Assembly: GCF_039535235.1 (NCBI RefSeq)
Contig: NZ_BAAAWU010000001.1
Span: 1,178,001 to 1,242,000, forward strand
DNA length: 64,000 nucleotides
Direction: 5' to 3'
From: Streptomyces roseoviridis
Lineage (GTDB): Bacteria > Actinomycetota > Actinomycetes > Streptomycetales > Streptomycetaceae
The translations under genes and the position numbers were made by a program. The first letter of the stretch is position 1, and every line of letters starts with the position of its first letter. Below the pieces are notes generated by a model. The model did not search any database. It had not been told where the DNA came from and saw only the letters and a list, made by a program, of their open reading frames with translations. This document shows positions 51,935 to 60,474 of this stretch, in pieces.

Positions 51935-52118
51935 CGCTCGACGGACAGCACATCGGGCGGCCTGGGCGACTCCCTACGAGGCAGGCGTGGGGCACGGCGG
52001 GCCAGGCAGGGATACCCGAGGCCGCCGACGGCAAGTTCAAGCGTCGTGAGCGGACTGCGAGCCCAGCGTGGTCCACGCTTGGGCTCGCGAGAACGGCTAC
52101 GAGGTGGCCGAACCAGGA

Positions 52119-52781
52119 TCAGTGGCTGTGGGATCCGTGTCCATCCTCCGTCGGCTCTGCGGGTGCCTTGGCCGGAGGGTCCTGCTCAGCGGGAGCCTGG
52201 TCCGACTTCGCGGGGGTCCCGGTCGTGGAGCCGTGGTCGTGACTGTGGCCGTCGGAGCTGATGGTGCCGGCGAGGGCGGTCATGCCCAGCCAGGCGAGGG
52301 CCGCGATGATGACGACGACGGCCGCGAACGGACTGACGAGGTGCCGCCAGCGGCCCTTGGAGTCCTTGGCGACGAACGCGACGTACGACATCAGCAGGCC
52401 GACGGGGGTCATCCAGGCGCTGCGCTCGGGGAACTGCTCGAAGTGTTGAATGCCGCCGCCGACCAGGCCGACGCCGAAGGACAGCAGCAGGGAGAACGCG
52501 ACGAGCGAGATTGCCTGGCTCAACGCCGGACGCTCGTCGGCCAGCACGAACTCGTTGACGATGGTGCCGAGGAGGAACACGACGGCACCGACGACGCAGA
52601 TGATCGCGTACAGCGACGGATTGATCGGGTAGTGGACGACGGCGCCGGCGATGAGGGCGGCGCCCATGAAGTAGAGCATCTGGCCGCTGTAGCGAGCCGG
52701 GAGTGATTTCTTGTCGAAGGTCGGGCGGCGATGTCTCGTGGCGGGGGTCTGGTCGAGCTCGGGATCGATAACGGTGGTCAC
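52119..52781 (-). CDS. Five-helix membrane protein with His-rich tail (paralogue B)
   Basis: The 220-residue protein shares YSGQMLYFMGAALIAGAVVH, VNEFVLADERPALSQ and VGGGIQHFEQFPERSAW with paralogue A at 49295-50029. Its tail has DGHSHDHGS and EDGHGSHSH. It lies upstream of nothing on its strand and 87 nt downstream of DUF6153 copy 4. Metal binding is inferred from the tail only. Confidence 0.65.
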   Translation of the reverse strand: MTTVIDPELDQTPATRHRRPTFDKKSLPARYSGQMLYFMGAALIAGAVVHYPINPSLYAIICVVGAVVFLLGTIVNEFVLADERPALSQAISLVAFSLLLSFGVGLVGGGIQHFEQFPERSAWMTPVGLLMSYVAFVAKDSKGRWRHLVSPFAAVVVIIAALAWLGMTALAGTISSDGHSHDHGSTTGTPAKSDQAPAEQDPPAKAPAEPTEDGHGSHSH

Positions 52782-52868
52782 GCGGGTAAGGCCTTTCGGA
52801 TCTTGAGTGTGTGAAAGCAGGCAGAAGCGGCGCCGACACGAATGGCGCGGCGCACGCTGGTGCAGCTC

Positions 52869-53297
52869 TCAGCAGCGCAGGATCGAAAGACGGTGCAGGC
52901 ACGGCGGGTCGCTGGTGCGGCTGATCCAGGGACGCGCGCGTCTTGCCCATCGGCGGACGACGCGATCGGAGCCCCCGCGCCTGAGGAGGAACGTGAACAG
53001 GGTGGCGACGATGCACAGCAGCGCCAGGCAGCTTTCTCCGACTCCGCCGTGGTCGCAGGGGGATTCGCCGTCCGGGTTGTCCGGTGTTTGGGTCGCGTCG
53101 CCGAGGGCGACGTCAAAGTGAGCGTGCTGGCCCTTGTTCCCTGCGTCGATCGGCGATGACGCGGCGGCGTGCCCGGTGTGGACCGGCTGATGTGAAGCGA
53201 CGACGTGCATCGCGAATACGGCAAGGACCATCGCGAGGAGCGTTGCCCGCAGCAACGCTCCCGTGTGATGGTCTCGACGGACCTTGCCTGAGATCAC
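52869..53297 (-). CDS. DUF6153-like small membrane protein (copy 4)
   Basis: The 142-residue product has a membrane helix (ALLRATLLAMVLAVFAMHVV), a His-rich segment (PVHTGHAAASS), a second hydrophobic segment (CLALLCIVATLFTFLL) and the tail LSILRC. It is the most divergent of the four copies. GTG start. It is read away from the nuo-like operon. Confidence 0.55.
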   Translation of the reverse strand: MISGKVRRDHHTGALLRATLLAMVLAVFAMHVVASHQPVHTGHAAASSPIDAGNKGQHAHFDVALGDATQTPDNPDGESPCDHGGVGESCLALLCIVATLFTFLLRRGGSDRVVRRWARRARPWISRTSDPPCLHRLSILRC

Positions 53298-53655
53298 GCT
53301 TCACGACCATAGGAGGGCTTGGTAACGGGAAGGCCGACACGGGCGTCCCCACCTGGACTGGGAGGAAGATAGCACCAGGCGTGAATGCGCCTGCGCGGCG
53401 TCCCACGGCGTGGGCTGCACCGTGCTGGGCGGTCCCGTCCCACGAACGGAGGGGCGCCCACTCCCTGGTCGTCGCCCATCAGGCGGAGAGCCCGAGCAAT
53501 GGCCCGACCGAGCAGACGACCACCGTCCCGCCGCCCGCGACCAGCACTGAAATTTCGCTTCTGTACGTGTTGCTCCATCTTTCCCGGCTTTGTCGCTGAG
53601 ATGCTGCCTGCCGATGGCGGGCAGGAGCGGTCCGCCCGCCGGGAAGGGGGATCAC
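53298..53655. other. Divergent promoter region before the nuo-like operon
   Basis: No gene is seen in these ~360 nt. An AT-richer patch around 53545-53600 is the likeliest promoter area for nuoA; I could not fix a -10/-35 pair with confidence. Confidence 0.35.
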
Positions 53656-54012
53656 GTGGAAGCCGCGCGATGGGAGCCCGTCGCCACTCTCCTCGCAGTC
53701 GCCCTGATCGGCGTGTTCCTCCTGCATTGCCTCGGGGCCGTCGTCCGCACTGTCCGAGAACCGCTGCACGCCAGCCCGTTCAGCGGCGGCCTCGAACCCC
53801 AGGAACACCCGGTATCGCGCTTCCATGTGCGCTGGTACCCCGTGACGATGATCTTCCTTGCGTTCGACATGGAAATGCTCTTCATGTACCCGTGGACGAA
53901 GGTCGTGCCGAGGATCGGCACACCTGCGGTCGTCGAGATGTTCCTGTTCCTCGGCATCCTGCTCGCCGGCGTCGGCTACGCCTGGCGCGAGGGGGCCTTC
54001 CGGTGGACCTGA
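53656..54012 (+). CDS. nuoA: NuoA-like subunit of a complex-I-type operon
   Basis: The 118-residue protein has three membrane segments and FHVRWYPVTMIFLAFDMEML, the core NuoA block, followed by FMYPW. The loop Cys of standard NuoA (YECG) is FSGG here. The GTG with GGAAGGGGG upstream was chosen. It overlaps the next gene by 10 nt. Confidence 0.85.
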   Translation: MEAARWEPVATLLAVALIGVFLLHCLGAVVRTVREPLHASPFSGGLEPQEHPVSRFHVRWYPVTMIFLAFDMEMLFMYPWTKVVPRIGTPAVVEMFLFLGILLAGVGYAWREGAFRWT

Positions 54013-55370
54013 GGACGGGCATCAACAGAATGGCCCTGGCCAGGCCGGCCGTGCTGATCGCGGCCAGTCGGGGCGCTACGCGCGAAAGGCTGGCCGTCGA
54101 GGCGGAACTCTCTCGCAGGGGATGGCCGCAGGCCGCCGGACCCGCCTCAGCGGACCTGGTGGTCTTCGCGGGCACCCCGCTTCCCGTACGCGACGGTGAC
54201 TGGGCGGAGCGGCTCTGGCAAGGCGTACCGAATCCGAGGGCGCGAGTCACCGTCACGGACGCCGAACACACGGCGCAGGCACTCGACCAGGCGCACGCCG
54301 CCCTTCTTCAGCCGGTCTCAGGGCCCGCCCAGCGCAGGGCCCAACCGGATCATCCGGAGGGCCACGCCCCGGCGTCAGGGCACGATGCCGGGCACGGCGG
54401 CCATAACAGTCACCATGGCCACGAGGGGCATGGTGGACACGAGCAGGGCCATCGTGATCATCACGCGGGCGCTCACCACGCTGGCCACGACCCACATCAG
54501 GCAGCCGACCATGCGGACCACGGCGGTGACATGGATCACCACCACATGTCCCACGGCTCCATGGCCCATGACCACATGGGACACGGCGACCACGGTAACC
54601 ACATGGGCGTCGTCGCCGGCCTTCCGATGGCCGAGAGGGCTGACGACCGGGATGGACTGCGGCTCGACCGGCTCCATGTGCCGCTCGGGCCCGCGCTCCC
54701 GGACTGGCCGGCGGGACTGGTGCTGCACCTCGAACTCCAGGGCGACGTCGTGCAGCGCGCGGAGGTTGAAGCCGTGCCCGCACCTTCCCCATCCGGGCCT
54801 GCGTTCTGGAACGAGCCGTGGCTCAGGGCCATGGCCGGTGACCCGGTGACGGTCGGCGAGGCCGCTCGGCGGCGATGTGCGGCACACCTCGACAGCCTCG
54901 GCAGGCTCCTCGGTGTCGCCGGCTGGCGGGAGGCGGCGACCCGAGCACGCGTCGCCCGCGATCGGGCGCTCGACGGTGCACCCGGAGCGGAATTCCAGTC
55001 GCTCATCCGCCCCTTGGCTCGGCGCGTACGCAGGTCGTGGACACTGCGGTGGCTCACGGCGGGAGTCGGCGAACAGGCCGGAGTGCAGCCAGGGGGTGAC
55101 GTGCACGGGAGGCTGATCGCGTGGCTGGACGGGCTCGAGCAGGCCCTCGACCACGTCGACGACCGCGACCGGCTCACCGCCCATCACCCGGTCGGCCCTC
55201 GGGGTCGCCTCGACACCCAGGTGCCCCCCTCCCAGGCCCTGCTCGACGCGCTGCCCGGGCTGCTCGAAGGCACCGAGTTCGCCTGCGCGCGCCTCATCGT
55301 GGCGAGCTTGGACCCCGACCTCGACGAACTGGCTGTTCAGCACGTGCCGGGAGCCCATGGCCATGGTTGA
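54003..55370 (+). CDS. His-rich protein resembling a degenerate NuoB-NuoD fusion
   Basis: The 455-residue protein replaces NuoB, C and D in the operon. Residues about 10-100 (SADLVVFAGTPLPVRDGDWAER-like, then VPNPRARVTV) recall the second half of NuoB, but its cluster cysteines are gone. A His-rich stretch of ~80 residues follows (HGGHNSHHGHEGHGGHEQGH and similar). From about 215 on, HVPLGPALPDWPAGLVLHLE and CAAHLDSLGRLLGVAG match the start and middle of NuoD, without quinone-site residues. An inner ATG at 54030 is possible. It may bind metal; an electron-transfer role is unlikely. Confidence 0.55.
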   Translation: MDLRTGINRMALARPAVLIAASRGATRERLAVEAELSRRGWPQAAGPASADLVVFAGTPLPVRDGDWAERLWQGVPNPRARVTVTDAEHTAQALDQAHAALLQPVSGPAQRRAQPDHPEGHAPASGHDAGHGGHNSHHGHEGHGGHEQGHRDHHAGAHHAGHDPHQAADHADHGGDMDHHHMSHGSMAHDHMGHGDHGNHMGVVAGLPMAERADDRDGLRLDRLHVPLGPALPDWPAGLVLHLELQGDVVQRAEVEAVPAPSPSGPAFWNEPWLRAMAGDPVTVGEAARRRCAAHLDSLGRLLGVAGWREAATRARVARDRALDGAPGAEFQSLIRPLARRVRRSWTLRWLTAGVGEQAGVQPGGDVHGRLIAWLDGLEQALDHVDDRDRLTAHHPVGPRGRLDTQVPPSQALLDALPGLLEGTEFACARLIVASLDPDLDELAVQHVPGAHGHG

Positions 55371-56250
55371 GTCCGCTCCGCTCTGGGCCGTCTTCGTCCT
55401 CCCGCTCGCGTTGGCACTCGTGGCCTCGGCCGCGGCGACCGTCGACGTGAGGTCGACCGGCGCGGGCCGCGAGGTCCTGCGCCTGTTGGTGAAGCAGCGG
55501 CGGATCATGCGGGCCGCCGACGTACCTCTCGTACGCCTTGGAACGACGCTGCTCCCGGTCGCCGCCATCCTCGCCGCCGTCGTCCTCCCCTTCGGCTTCC
55601 GGTCGGTGTCCGATCTGCCGGACGGGATCGTGTGGTTCAACGCCATGGAGGCGCTGGCCTGGGCGGCCGTGTGGCTGACGGGCTGGGGGCCGAACTCGAC
55701 CCTGTCGCTGGTCGGCGGCTACCGCTTCCTGGCGCAGGGGCTCGCGTACGAGCTGCCGCACATGCTGGCGATCACGACGGCGGCGCTCGGCGCGGAGTCC
55801 CTGCGGGTGGGTGCGGTGGTGGACGCCCAGGCCGGCCTCTGGTTCGCGGTGTGGATGCCGGCGGCGTTCGGGATCTATCTGCTCAGCGCGCTCGCCATGG
55901 CCTTCTGGGGGCCGTTCGACCAGCCGGTGGGCGCCGACGCGGCGGGCGGCGCGGCGGTCGAGCTGTCCGGGGTGGACCGACTGTTGTTCCTCGGCGGGCG
56001 GTGGCTGCTGCTCGTGGTGGCCGCCGCCTTCGCCGTACCGCTGTTCCTGGGCGGCGGGCACGGTCCGCTGCTGCCGGGCTGGGCCTGGACCGCGCTGAAG
56101 ACCGGCGCCGTTCTGGGTCTCCTGCTCTGGCTGCGGCGCAGGATGCCGACCGTACGGATGGAGCGGTACGTCGAGCTGGCCTGGGTGATTCTGACACCGC
56201 TGGCGGTGGCGCAGGCCCTGGTGGTGGCCGTGGTGGTGCTCGGACGGTGA
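55357..56250 (+). CDS. nuoH: NuoH-like subunit, divergent
   Basis: The 297-residue protein has eight or so membrane segments and WGPFDQPVGADAAGGAAVEL, where standard NuoH has PFDLPEAESELVAGY. PFD.P remains but the conserved acidic residues of the quinone-linked loop are lost. The N-terminal GPNRVGP block is also missing. An ATG at 55363 has the better-spaced GGGAG. It overlaps the upstream gene by 14 nt. Confidence 0.8.
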   Translation: MAMVESAPLWAVFVLPLALALVASAAATVDVRSTGAGREVLRLLVKQRRIMRAADVPLVRLGTTLLPVAAILAAVVLPFGFRSVSDLPDGIVWFNAMEALAWAAVWLTGWGPNSTLSLVGGYRFLAQGLAYELPHMLAITTAALGAESLRVGAVVDAQAGLWFAVWMPAAFGIYLLSALAMAFWGPFDQPVGADAAGGAAVELSGVDRLLFLGGRWLLLVVAAAFAVPLFLGGGHGPLLPGWAWTALKTGAVLGLLLWLRRRMPTVRMERYVELAWVILTPLAVAQALVVAVVVLGR

Positions 56251-56257
56251 GGGGACG

Positions 56258-56818
56258 ATGACTACGGTGGCGTTCTGGGTCCTGGCGGTGCTCGCCGTGG
56301 CGAGCGGCGTCATGGTGCTCCGCTTCGACTCGATGGCCCGTGCGACCTTCTCCCTGCTCACCGCGCTGCTGTGCGTGGGCGGGGAGCTGATCGTGCTCGG
56401 CCTCGACTACCTCGGCATCGTGACCGTGCTGATGATGACGATCGAGATGGCCATCATGGCCGTCTTCATGATCATGTTCATGATGAACCCGGCCGGGCTG
56501 ATGCCGATGACGATGGTCCACAACAAGCGCGGGGCGGCCGTCATCTGCGCGCTGTCCTTCGTCCTGCTCCTCGTCGGCATCCTGCTCGCCCCCTGGCCTC
56601 GCCGGAGCGGGCGGCCTCCCGCCGATCCGACCATGGACCTCGGGATGTCCCTGATGGGGCCGCAGATGCTCACCATGATGACGCTGGGCATGGCACTGTT
56701 CGCGACCATCGTGGCGACCGTCGTGCTCTCCACCCGGCGCGGCCGGTACGACCGCTTCGGCGACGACCTCCGGGCCGCCCGCCCCGAGGACCCGGTACGG
56801 GGCGGGGTGGGCCGGTGA
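56258..56818 (+). CDS. nuoJ: NuoJ-like subunit, extremely Met-rich
   Basis: The 186-residue protein has the NuoJ layout (FWVLAVLAVASGVMVLRFDS at the start). The third helix, normally VYAGAIMVLFLFVIML-like, is TVLMMTIEMAIMAVFMIMFM here. Another Met cluster, MDLGMSLMGPQMLTMMTLGM, lies near the C-terminus. About 28 methionines is far above normal for NuoJ. Met-rich membrane segments are typical of copper transport proteins, so a changed function is possible. Confidence 0.8.
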   Translation: MTTVAFWVLAVLAVASGVMVLRFDSMARATFSLLTALLCVGGELIVLGLDYLGIVTVLMMTIEMAIMAVFMIMFMMNPAGLMPMTMVHNKRGAAVICALSFVLLLVGILLAPWPRRSGRPPADPTMDLGMSLMGPQMLTMMTLGMALFATIVATVVLSTRRGRYDRFGDDLRAARPEDPVRGGVGR

Positions 56819-57120
56819 GCCTGGAGCTGTTCCTCGTCCTCGCCTCCGCCCTGTTCTGCGTCGGCCTGTTCGGGGCGCTGACGCAGCAGTCGATCGTCAT
56901 GCTGATGATGGGCCTGGAGCTGATGCTGGGCGGTGTGATTCTCGCTGCAGGCGCGGCCTGGCACTACATCGCGCCCGCCACGGCCGACGGTCAGGTCCTG
57001 ATCGTGGTCGCCATCACCGCCATGGCGGTTGAGATGGCGATCGGTTTCGCCGTCGTCACGGCCCTGTTCCGCTCCCGTGAGATCGACATGACCGACATGG
57101 CGGCGGAGTTGAGGGAATGA
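56815..57120 (+). CDS. nuoK: NuoK-like subunit
   Basis: The 101-residue protein has three membrane helices with VMLMMGLELMLGGVILAAG (key Glu retained) and AVEMAIGFAVVTALFR (second Glu). It starts with GTG overlapping the nuoJ stop and ends overlapping the nuoL ATG. Confidence 0.9.
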   Translation: MSLELFLVLASALFCVGLFGALTQQSIVMLMMGLELMLGGVILAAGAAWHYIAPATADGQVLIVVAITAMAVEMAIGFAVVTALFRSREIDMTDMAAELRE

Positions 57121-58964
57121 GCGCTCTGCTGTGGACGCTGATCGCCCTGCCGCTTGGCGCCGGTGTGCTGCTGGCTCTGGCCGGGCGGCGCGCGGACCGG
57201 GCGGCCCCGCTGGTCGCGGTCGGCGTCTCGGCCTCGACCCTGGGACTCGCGATCACGGCTTCTCTCCGGCACCCCGCCGTCGAGGCGCCCCTGATGGAGG
57301 GTCTCCCCTTCCGGATCGCGGTGGAAGGCCTCTCCGGCGTCCTCGTCGTCACCGTCACCGCCGTCACCCTCGCCGTACTGCTCTTCAGCGTGGCGGAGTT
57401 CGGCGCCCACGAGGCGCGGGCCCGCTTCTTCGGGCTGATGCTCCTCTTCGCGGGGAGCATGCTGGTCACCGTAACCGCCACCACCCTCCCGACTCTCCTC
57501 ATGGGCTGGGAGGTCATGGGCGCGACCTCCTGGGCGCTGATCGGGTTCTGGTGGCGCGAGCCGGAACGTACCGCCGCGGCCGACACCGCCTTCCTGACGA
57601 CCCGTGCCGCCGATCTGGGTCTGTATCTCGCGGCCGGTGCCGCCCTCGCGGCGGGACCCGGTCCGCTCAGCCTCGACGGGCTCGCGTCTCTCGACGCACC
57701 CTGGTCGTCCCTCGTGACGGCGGGCATTCTCATCGCAGCGATCGGAAAGTCCGCGCAACTTCCCTTCAGCTTCTGGCTCTCCCGCGCCATGCAGGGCCCG
57801 AGCCCCGTGTCCGCGCTCCTGCACTCCGCGGCGATGGTGGTCGCCGGCGCCTACCTGCTGCTGCGGACCGGCCCCCTCCTCGACGCCTCCGGTTGGGGTG
57901 CGGACGCGGCGGCGTGGGTGGGCGCGGCGACCGCCGTCGCCCTCGGGGTCGTCGCCGTCGCACAGACCGATCTGAAGCAGCTGCTCGCGGCCTCCACCTG
58001 CGCACAGATCGGGTTCATGGTGCTGGCGGCCGGTGTGGGGGCGACCACGGGAGTTGCGCTGCAGCTGATGGCGCACGCCGCCGCGAAGAGCCTGCTCTTC
58101 CTGGTGGCCGGGGCCTGGTTGACGGCGTGGGGGACGCAGCGGCTCCCAGAGCTGCGCGGGGCGGCCCGGGCGTACCGGACCGTCGGCGTACTCTGCACCG
58201 TGGGTGCCCTCTCGCTCGCCGGGCTGCCGCCGCTCTCGCTCTGGGCGGCGAAGGACGTCCTGCTCGCCGGGGCACTTGAGGACAGTTCATGGCTTTACAC
58301 CACCGGTCTCGCGGCAGCGGTTCTCTCTGCCGTTTACAGCGTGAAGATCCTCCGCTTCGCATGGGACCGGCCCGAGCCCAAGCCCCGGGACGGGCAACCG
58401 ATCCCCCTCGGAGCCGTCGCACCGCTCACGCTTCTAGCGCTCGCCTGCCTCGCGCTGACGCCCGTGGCGTTTCCGCCCCTCAGAGACGCCCTCAGCAAAT
58501 ACCTCGGCACCCAAGGCCAACCATCACCGCTGGTCTGGGAGTTCGCCCTCTCCGGCGGACTCACGTTCGCCGCCTCCGCCGTCGCCTGGGGCTGGGGCAC
58601 CCGCCGGGTCCCGCTGCCCGGCCGTCTGAAGGCGGGGAGCGAGAACTGGCTCGTACTCGAATGGGCCGCTCGCGTCCTCCTCGTCTCCCCCACCCTGCGG
58701 ATCGCCCGTGCCGCCGCCGCGTTCGACGACCAGGTCCTGGACCGCTCAGTGGAGGCTTCGGCCCGGGGCACGCTGAAGCTCGCCCGGTGGACGAACCGGC
58801 TGGTGGAGGGGGCCGTCGACGGCGCGGTCGAGGGCGTCGCGACCGCGTCCCGGCGGCTCGGCACCTGGGCCCGCCGCCCGCAGACCGGCCAGCTGCACCA
58901 GTACCTCGCCCAGGCCGTCGCCGCCTTCTCCGTCATCGCCGTCGTGCTCGTCCTCGTGAGGTAG
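57117..58964 (+). CDS. nuoL: NuoL-like antiporter subunit
   Basis: The 615-residue protein has the Proton_antipo_M core: LLMGWEVMGATSWALIGFWW (Glu in TM5), IGKSAQLPFSFWLSRAMQGP (Lys in TM7) and SALLHSAAMVVAGAYLLLR. LHAAMVxAG and the TDLKQLLAASTCAQIG block are standard. A long C-terminal region holds the lateral helix but is shorter than in some NuoL. It overlaps nuoK by 4 nt. Confidence 0.9.
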   Translation: MSALLWTLIALPLGAGVLLALAGRRADRAAPLVAVGVSASTLGLAITASLRHPAVEAPLMEGLPFRIAVEGLSGVLVVTVTAVTLAVLLFSVAEFGAHEARARFFGLMLLFAGSMLVTVTATTLPTLLMGWEVMGATSWALIGFWWREPERTAAADTAFLTTRAADLGLYLAAGAALAAGPGPLSLDGLASLDAPWSSLVTAGILIAAIGKSAQLPFSFWLSRAMQGPSPVSALLHSAAMVVAGAYLLLRTGPLLDASGWGADAAAWVGAATAVALGVVAVAQTDLKQLLAASTCAQIGFMVLAAGVGATTGVALQLMAHAAAKSLLFLVAGAWLTAWGTQRLPELRGAARAYRTVGVLCTVGALSLAGLPPLSLWAAKDVLLAGALEDSSWLYTTGLAAAVLSAVYSVKILRFAWDRPEPKPRDGQPIPLGAVAPLTLLALACLALTPVAFPPLRDALSKYLGTQGQPSPLVWEFALSGGLTFAASAVAWGWGTRRVPLPGRLKAGSENWLVLEWAARVLLVSPTLRIARAAAAFDDQVLDRSVEASARGTLKLARWTNRLVEGAVDGAVEGVATASRRLGTWARRPQTGQLHQYLAQAVAAFSVIAVVLVLVR

Positions 58965-58968
58965 CCCG

Positions 58969-60474
58969 TTGCTCACCGCCCTCGTCTTCGCCCCGACCGC
59001 GGTCGCCCTGCTGCTCCTCGCGCTCCCCTCCCGTATCCCCGTACGGGCGCTGCGCGCTGTCTGGGTGGCGACGGCCGCCGCCGAGCTCGGTCTCGTCGTC
59101 GCCCTGTGGGCCGGCTACCGGACCGGGGGCGGCATCCAACACGAGCTGCAGGCCCGGTGGATCCCCAACGCAGGCGTCAGTTACCACATCGGCATCGACG
59201 GCCTGTCCCTACCGCTGCTCGCCCTCACCTGCATCCTGTTCCTCGCCTGCGCCCTCTACTCGCTCCGCGAGAACCGACGCTTCCGGGAGTTCGCCGCACT
59301 CTTCCTCTTCCTCCAGACCACGTGCCTGGGGCTATTCGTCTCCCTCGACCTCATCCTGTTCTTCGTCTTCTTCGACCTGTCGATCGTGGCGATGTTCTTC
59401 ATCATCGCCGGGTGGGGCCACCGCGACGCGAAGCGGGCGGCGCTGAAGTTCTTCCTCTACACGTTCATCGGCTCGCTCGCGCTGCTCCTCGGCTTCATCG
59501 GCCTCTACCTGGCCGCTGCCCCGCACACCTTCGACATCGTCGACCTGACCCGGCAGAACCCCCTCGCCGGCCGCTCCACCTACGCCGCCCTCGTCCTGCT
59601 CGCCGTCGTGATCGGACTCGCCGTGAAGACGCCGACGGTCCCCTTCCACACCTGGCTGCCACCGGCCCACACCGAAGCACCGGCGGCCGGATCCGCGATC
59701 CTCGCGGGGGTGCTCCTGAAGATGGGAACGTACGGATTCCTCCGCATCGCCATGCCCCTGCTGCCGGACGCCTGGCGCCGGTTCGCCATCGTGCTGGTCG
59801 TGGTCGGCGTCGTTTCCGTCCTCCACGGCGCCCTGGTGGCGCTCGCCCAGACCGACTTCAAACGGATGGTGGCGTACACCTCCGTCAACCACATGGGCTA
59901 CATCATCCTGGCGGTCGGCGCGGCCGCCGCGACCGCCGACACCTCCGCCCAGGCCCGCTCGCTCGCGATCACCGGCTCGGTCACCCAGATGGTCAGCCAC
60001 GGCCTGATCACCGGAGCCCTGTTCCTGCTTGCCGGCGTCCTGTACGAGCGGGGACGGACGTACGAGATGAGTGCATACGGCGGTCTCGCCGCCACCGCGC
60101 CCGTCTTCGCGGCCCTCACCGGCGCGGCGGCCTTCGCGTCCCTCGGGCTTCCCGGCTTTTCCGGCTTCATCGCGGAGTTCCAGATCTTCACCGGCTCCCT
60201 CGGGCCGAGGCCGCTCGCCACCGCCTTGTCCGTACTCGGCATCCTGCTCACCGCCGGGCTGTTCCTGCGCGCGTTGCGGCAGATCCTCATGGGGCCGCTG
60301 CGACTGCCGGACGCACCCGGTACGCCACGCGCGTTCCCGGACGTGCGGGCCCACGAGTACGCGGGCATCCTCCCGCTCCTCGTCCTCGCCGTGATCCTCG
60401 GCGTCGCGCCACGCTTCCTCCTCGACGTCATCGAACCGGCCTCCCGCACGGTCCTGGAGCAGCTCGCCCGATGA
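58969..60474 (+). CDS. nuoM: NuoM-like antiporter subunit
   Basis: The 501-residue protein has the NuoM blocks YHIGIDGLSLPLLALT, FFVFFDLSIVAMFFIIAGWG, KTPTVPFHTWLPPAHTEAP (Lys and Trp-Leu-Pro) and TDFKRMVAYTSVNHMGYI. It looks complete and ion-translocation competent. TTG start. It is 4 nt after nuoL and overlaps nuoN. Confidence 0.9.
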   Translation: MLTALVFAPTAVALLLLALPSRIPVRALRAVWVATAAAELGLVVALWAGYRTGGGIQHELQARWIPNAGVSYHIGIDGLSLPLLALTCILFLACALYSLRENRRFREFAALFLFLQTTCLGLFVSLDLILFFVFFDLSIVAMFFIIAGWGHRDAKRAALKFFLYTFIGSLALLLGFIGLYLAAAPHTFDIVDLTRQNPLAGRSTYAALVLLAVVIGLAVKTPTVPFHTWLPPAHTEAPAAGSAILAGVLLKMGTYGFLRIAMPLLPDAWRRFAIVLVVVGVVSVLHGALVALAQTDFKRMVAYTSVNHMGYIILAVGAAAATADTSAQARSLAITGSVTQMVSHGLITGALFLLAGVLYERGRTYEMSAYGGLAATAPVFAALTGAAAFASLGLPGFSGFIAEFQIFTGSLGPRPLATALSVLGILLTAGLFLRALRQILMGPLRLPDAPGTPRAFPDVRAHEYAGILPLLVLAVILGVAPRFLLDVIEPASRTVLEQLAR

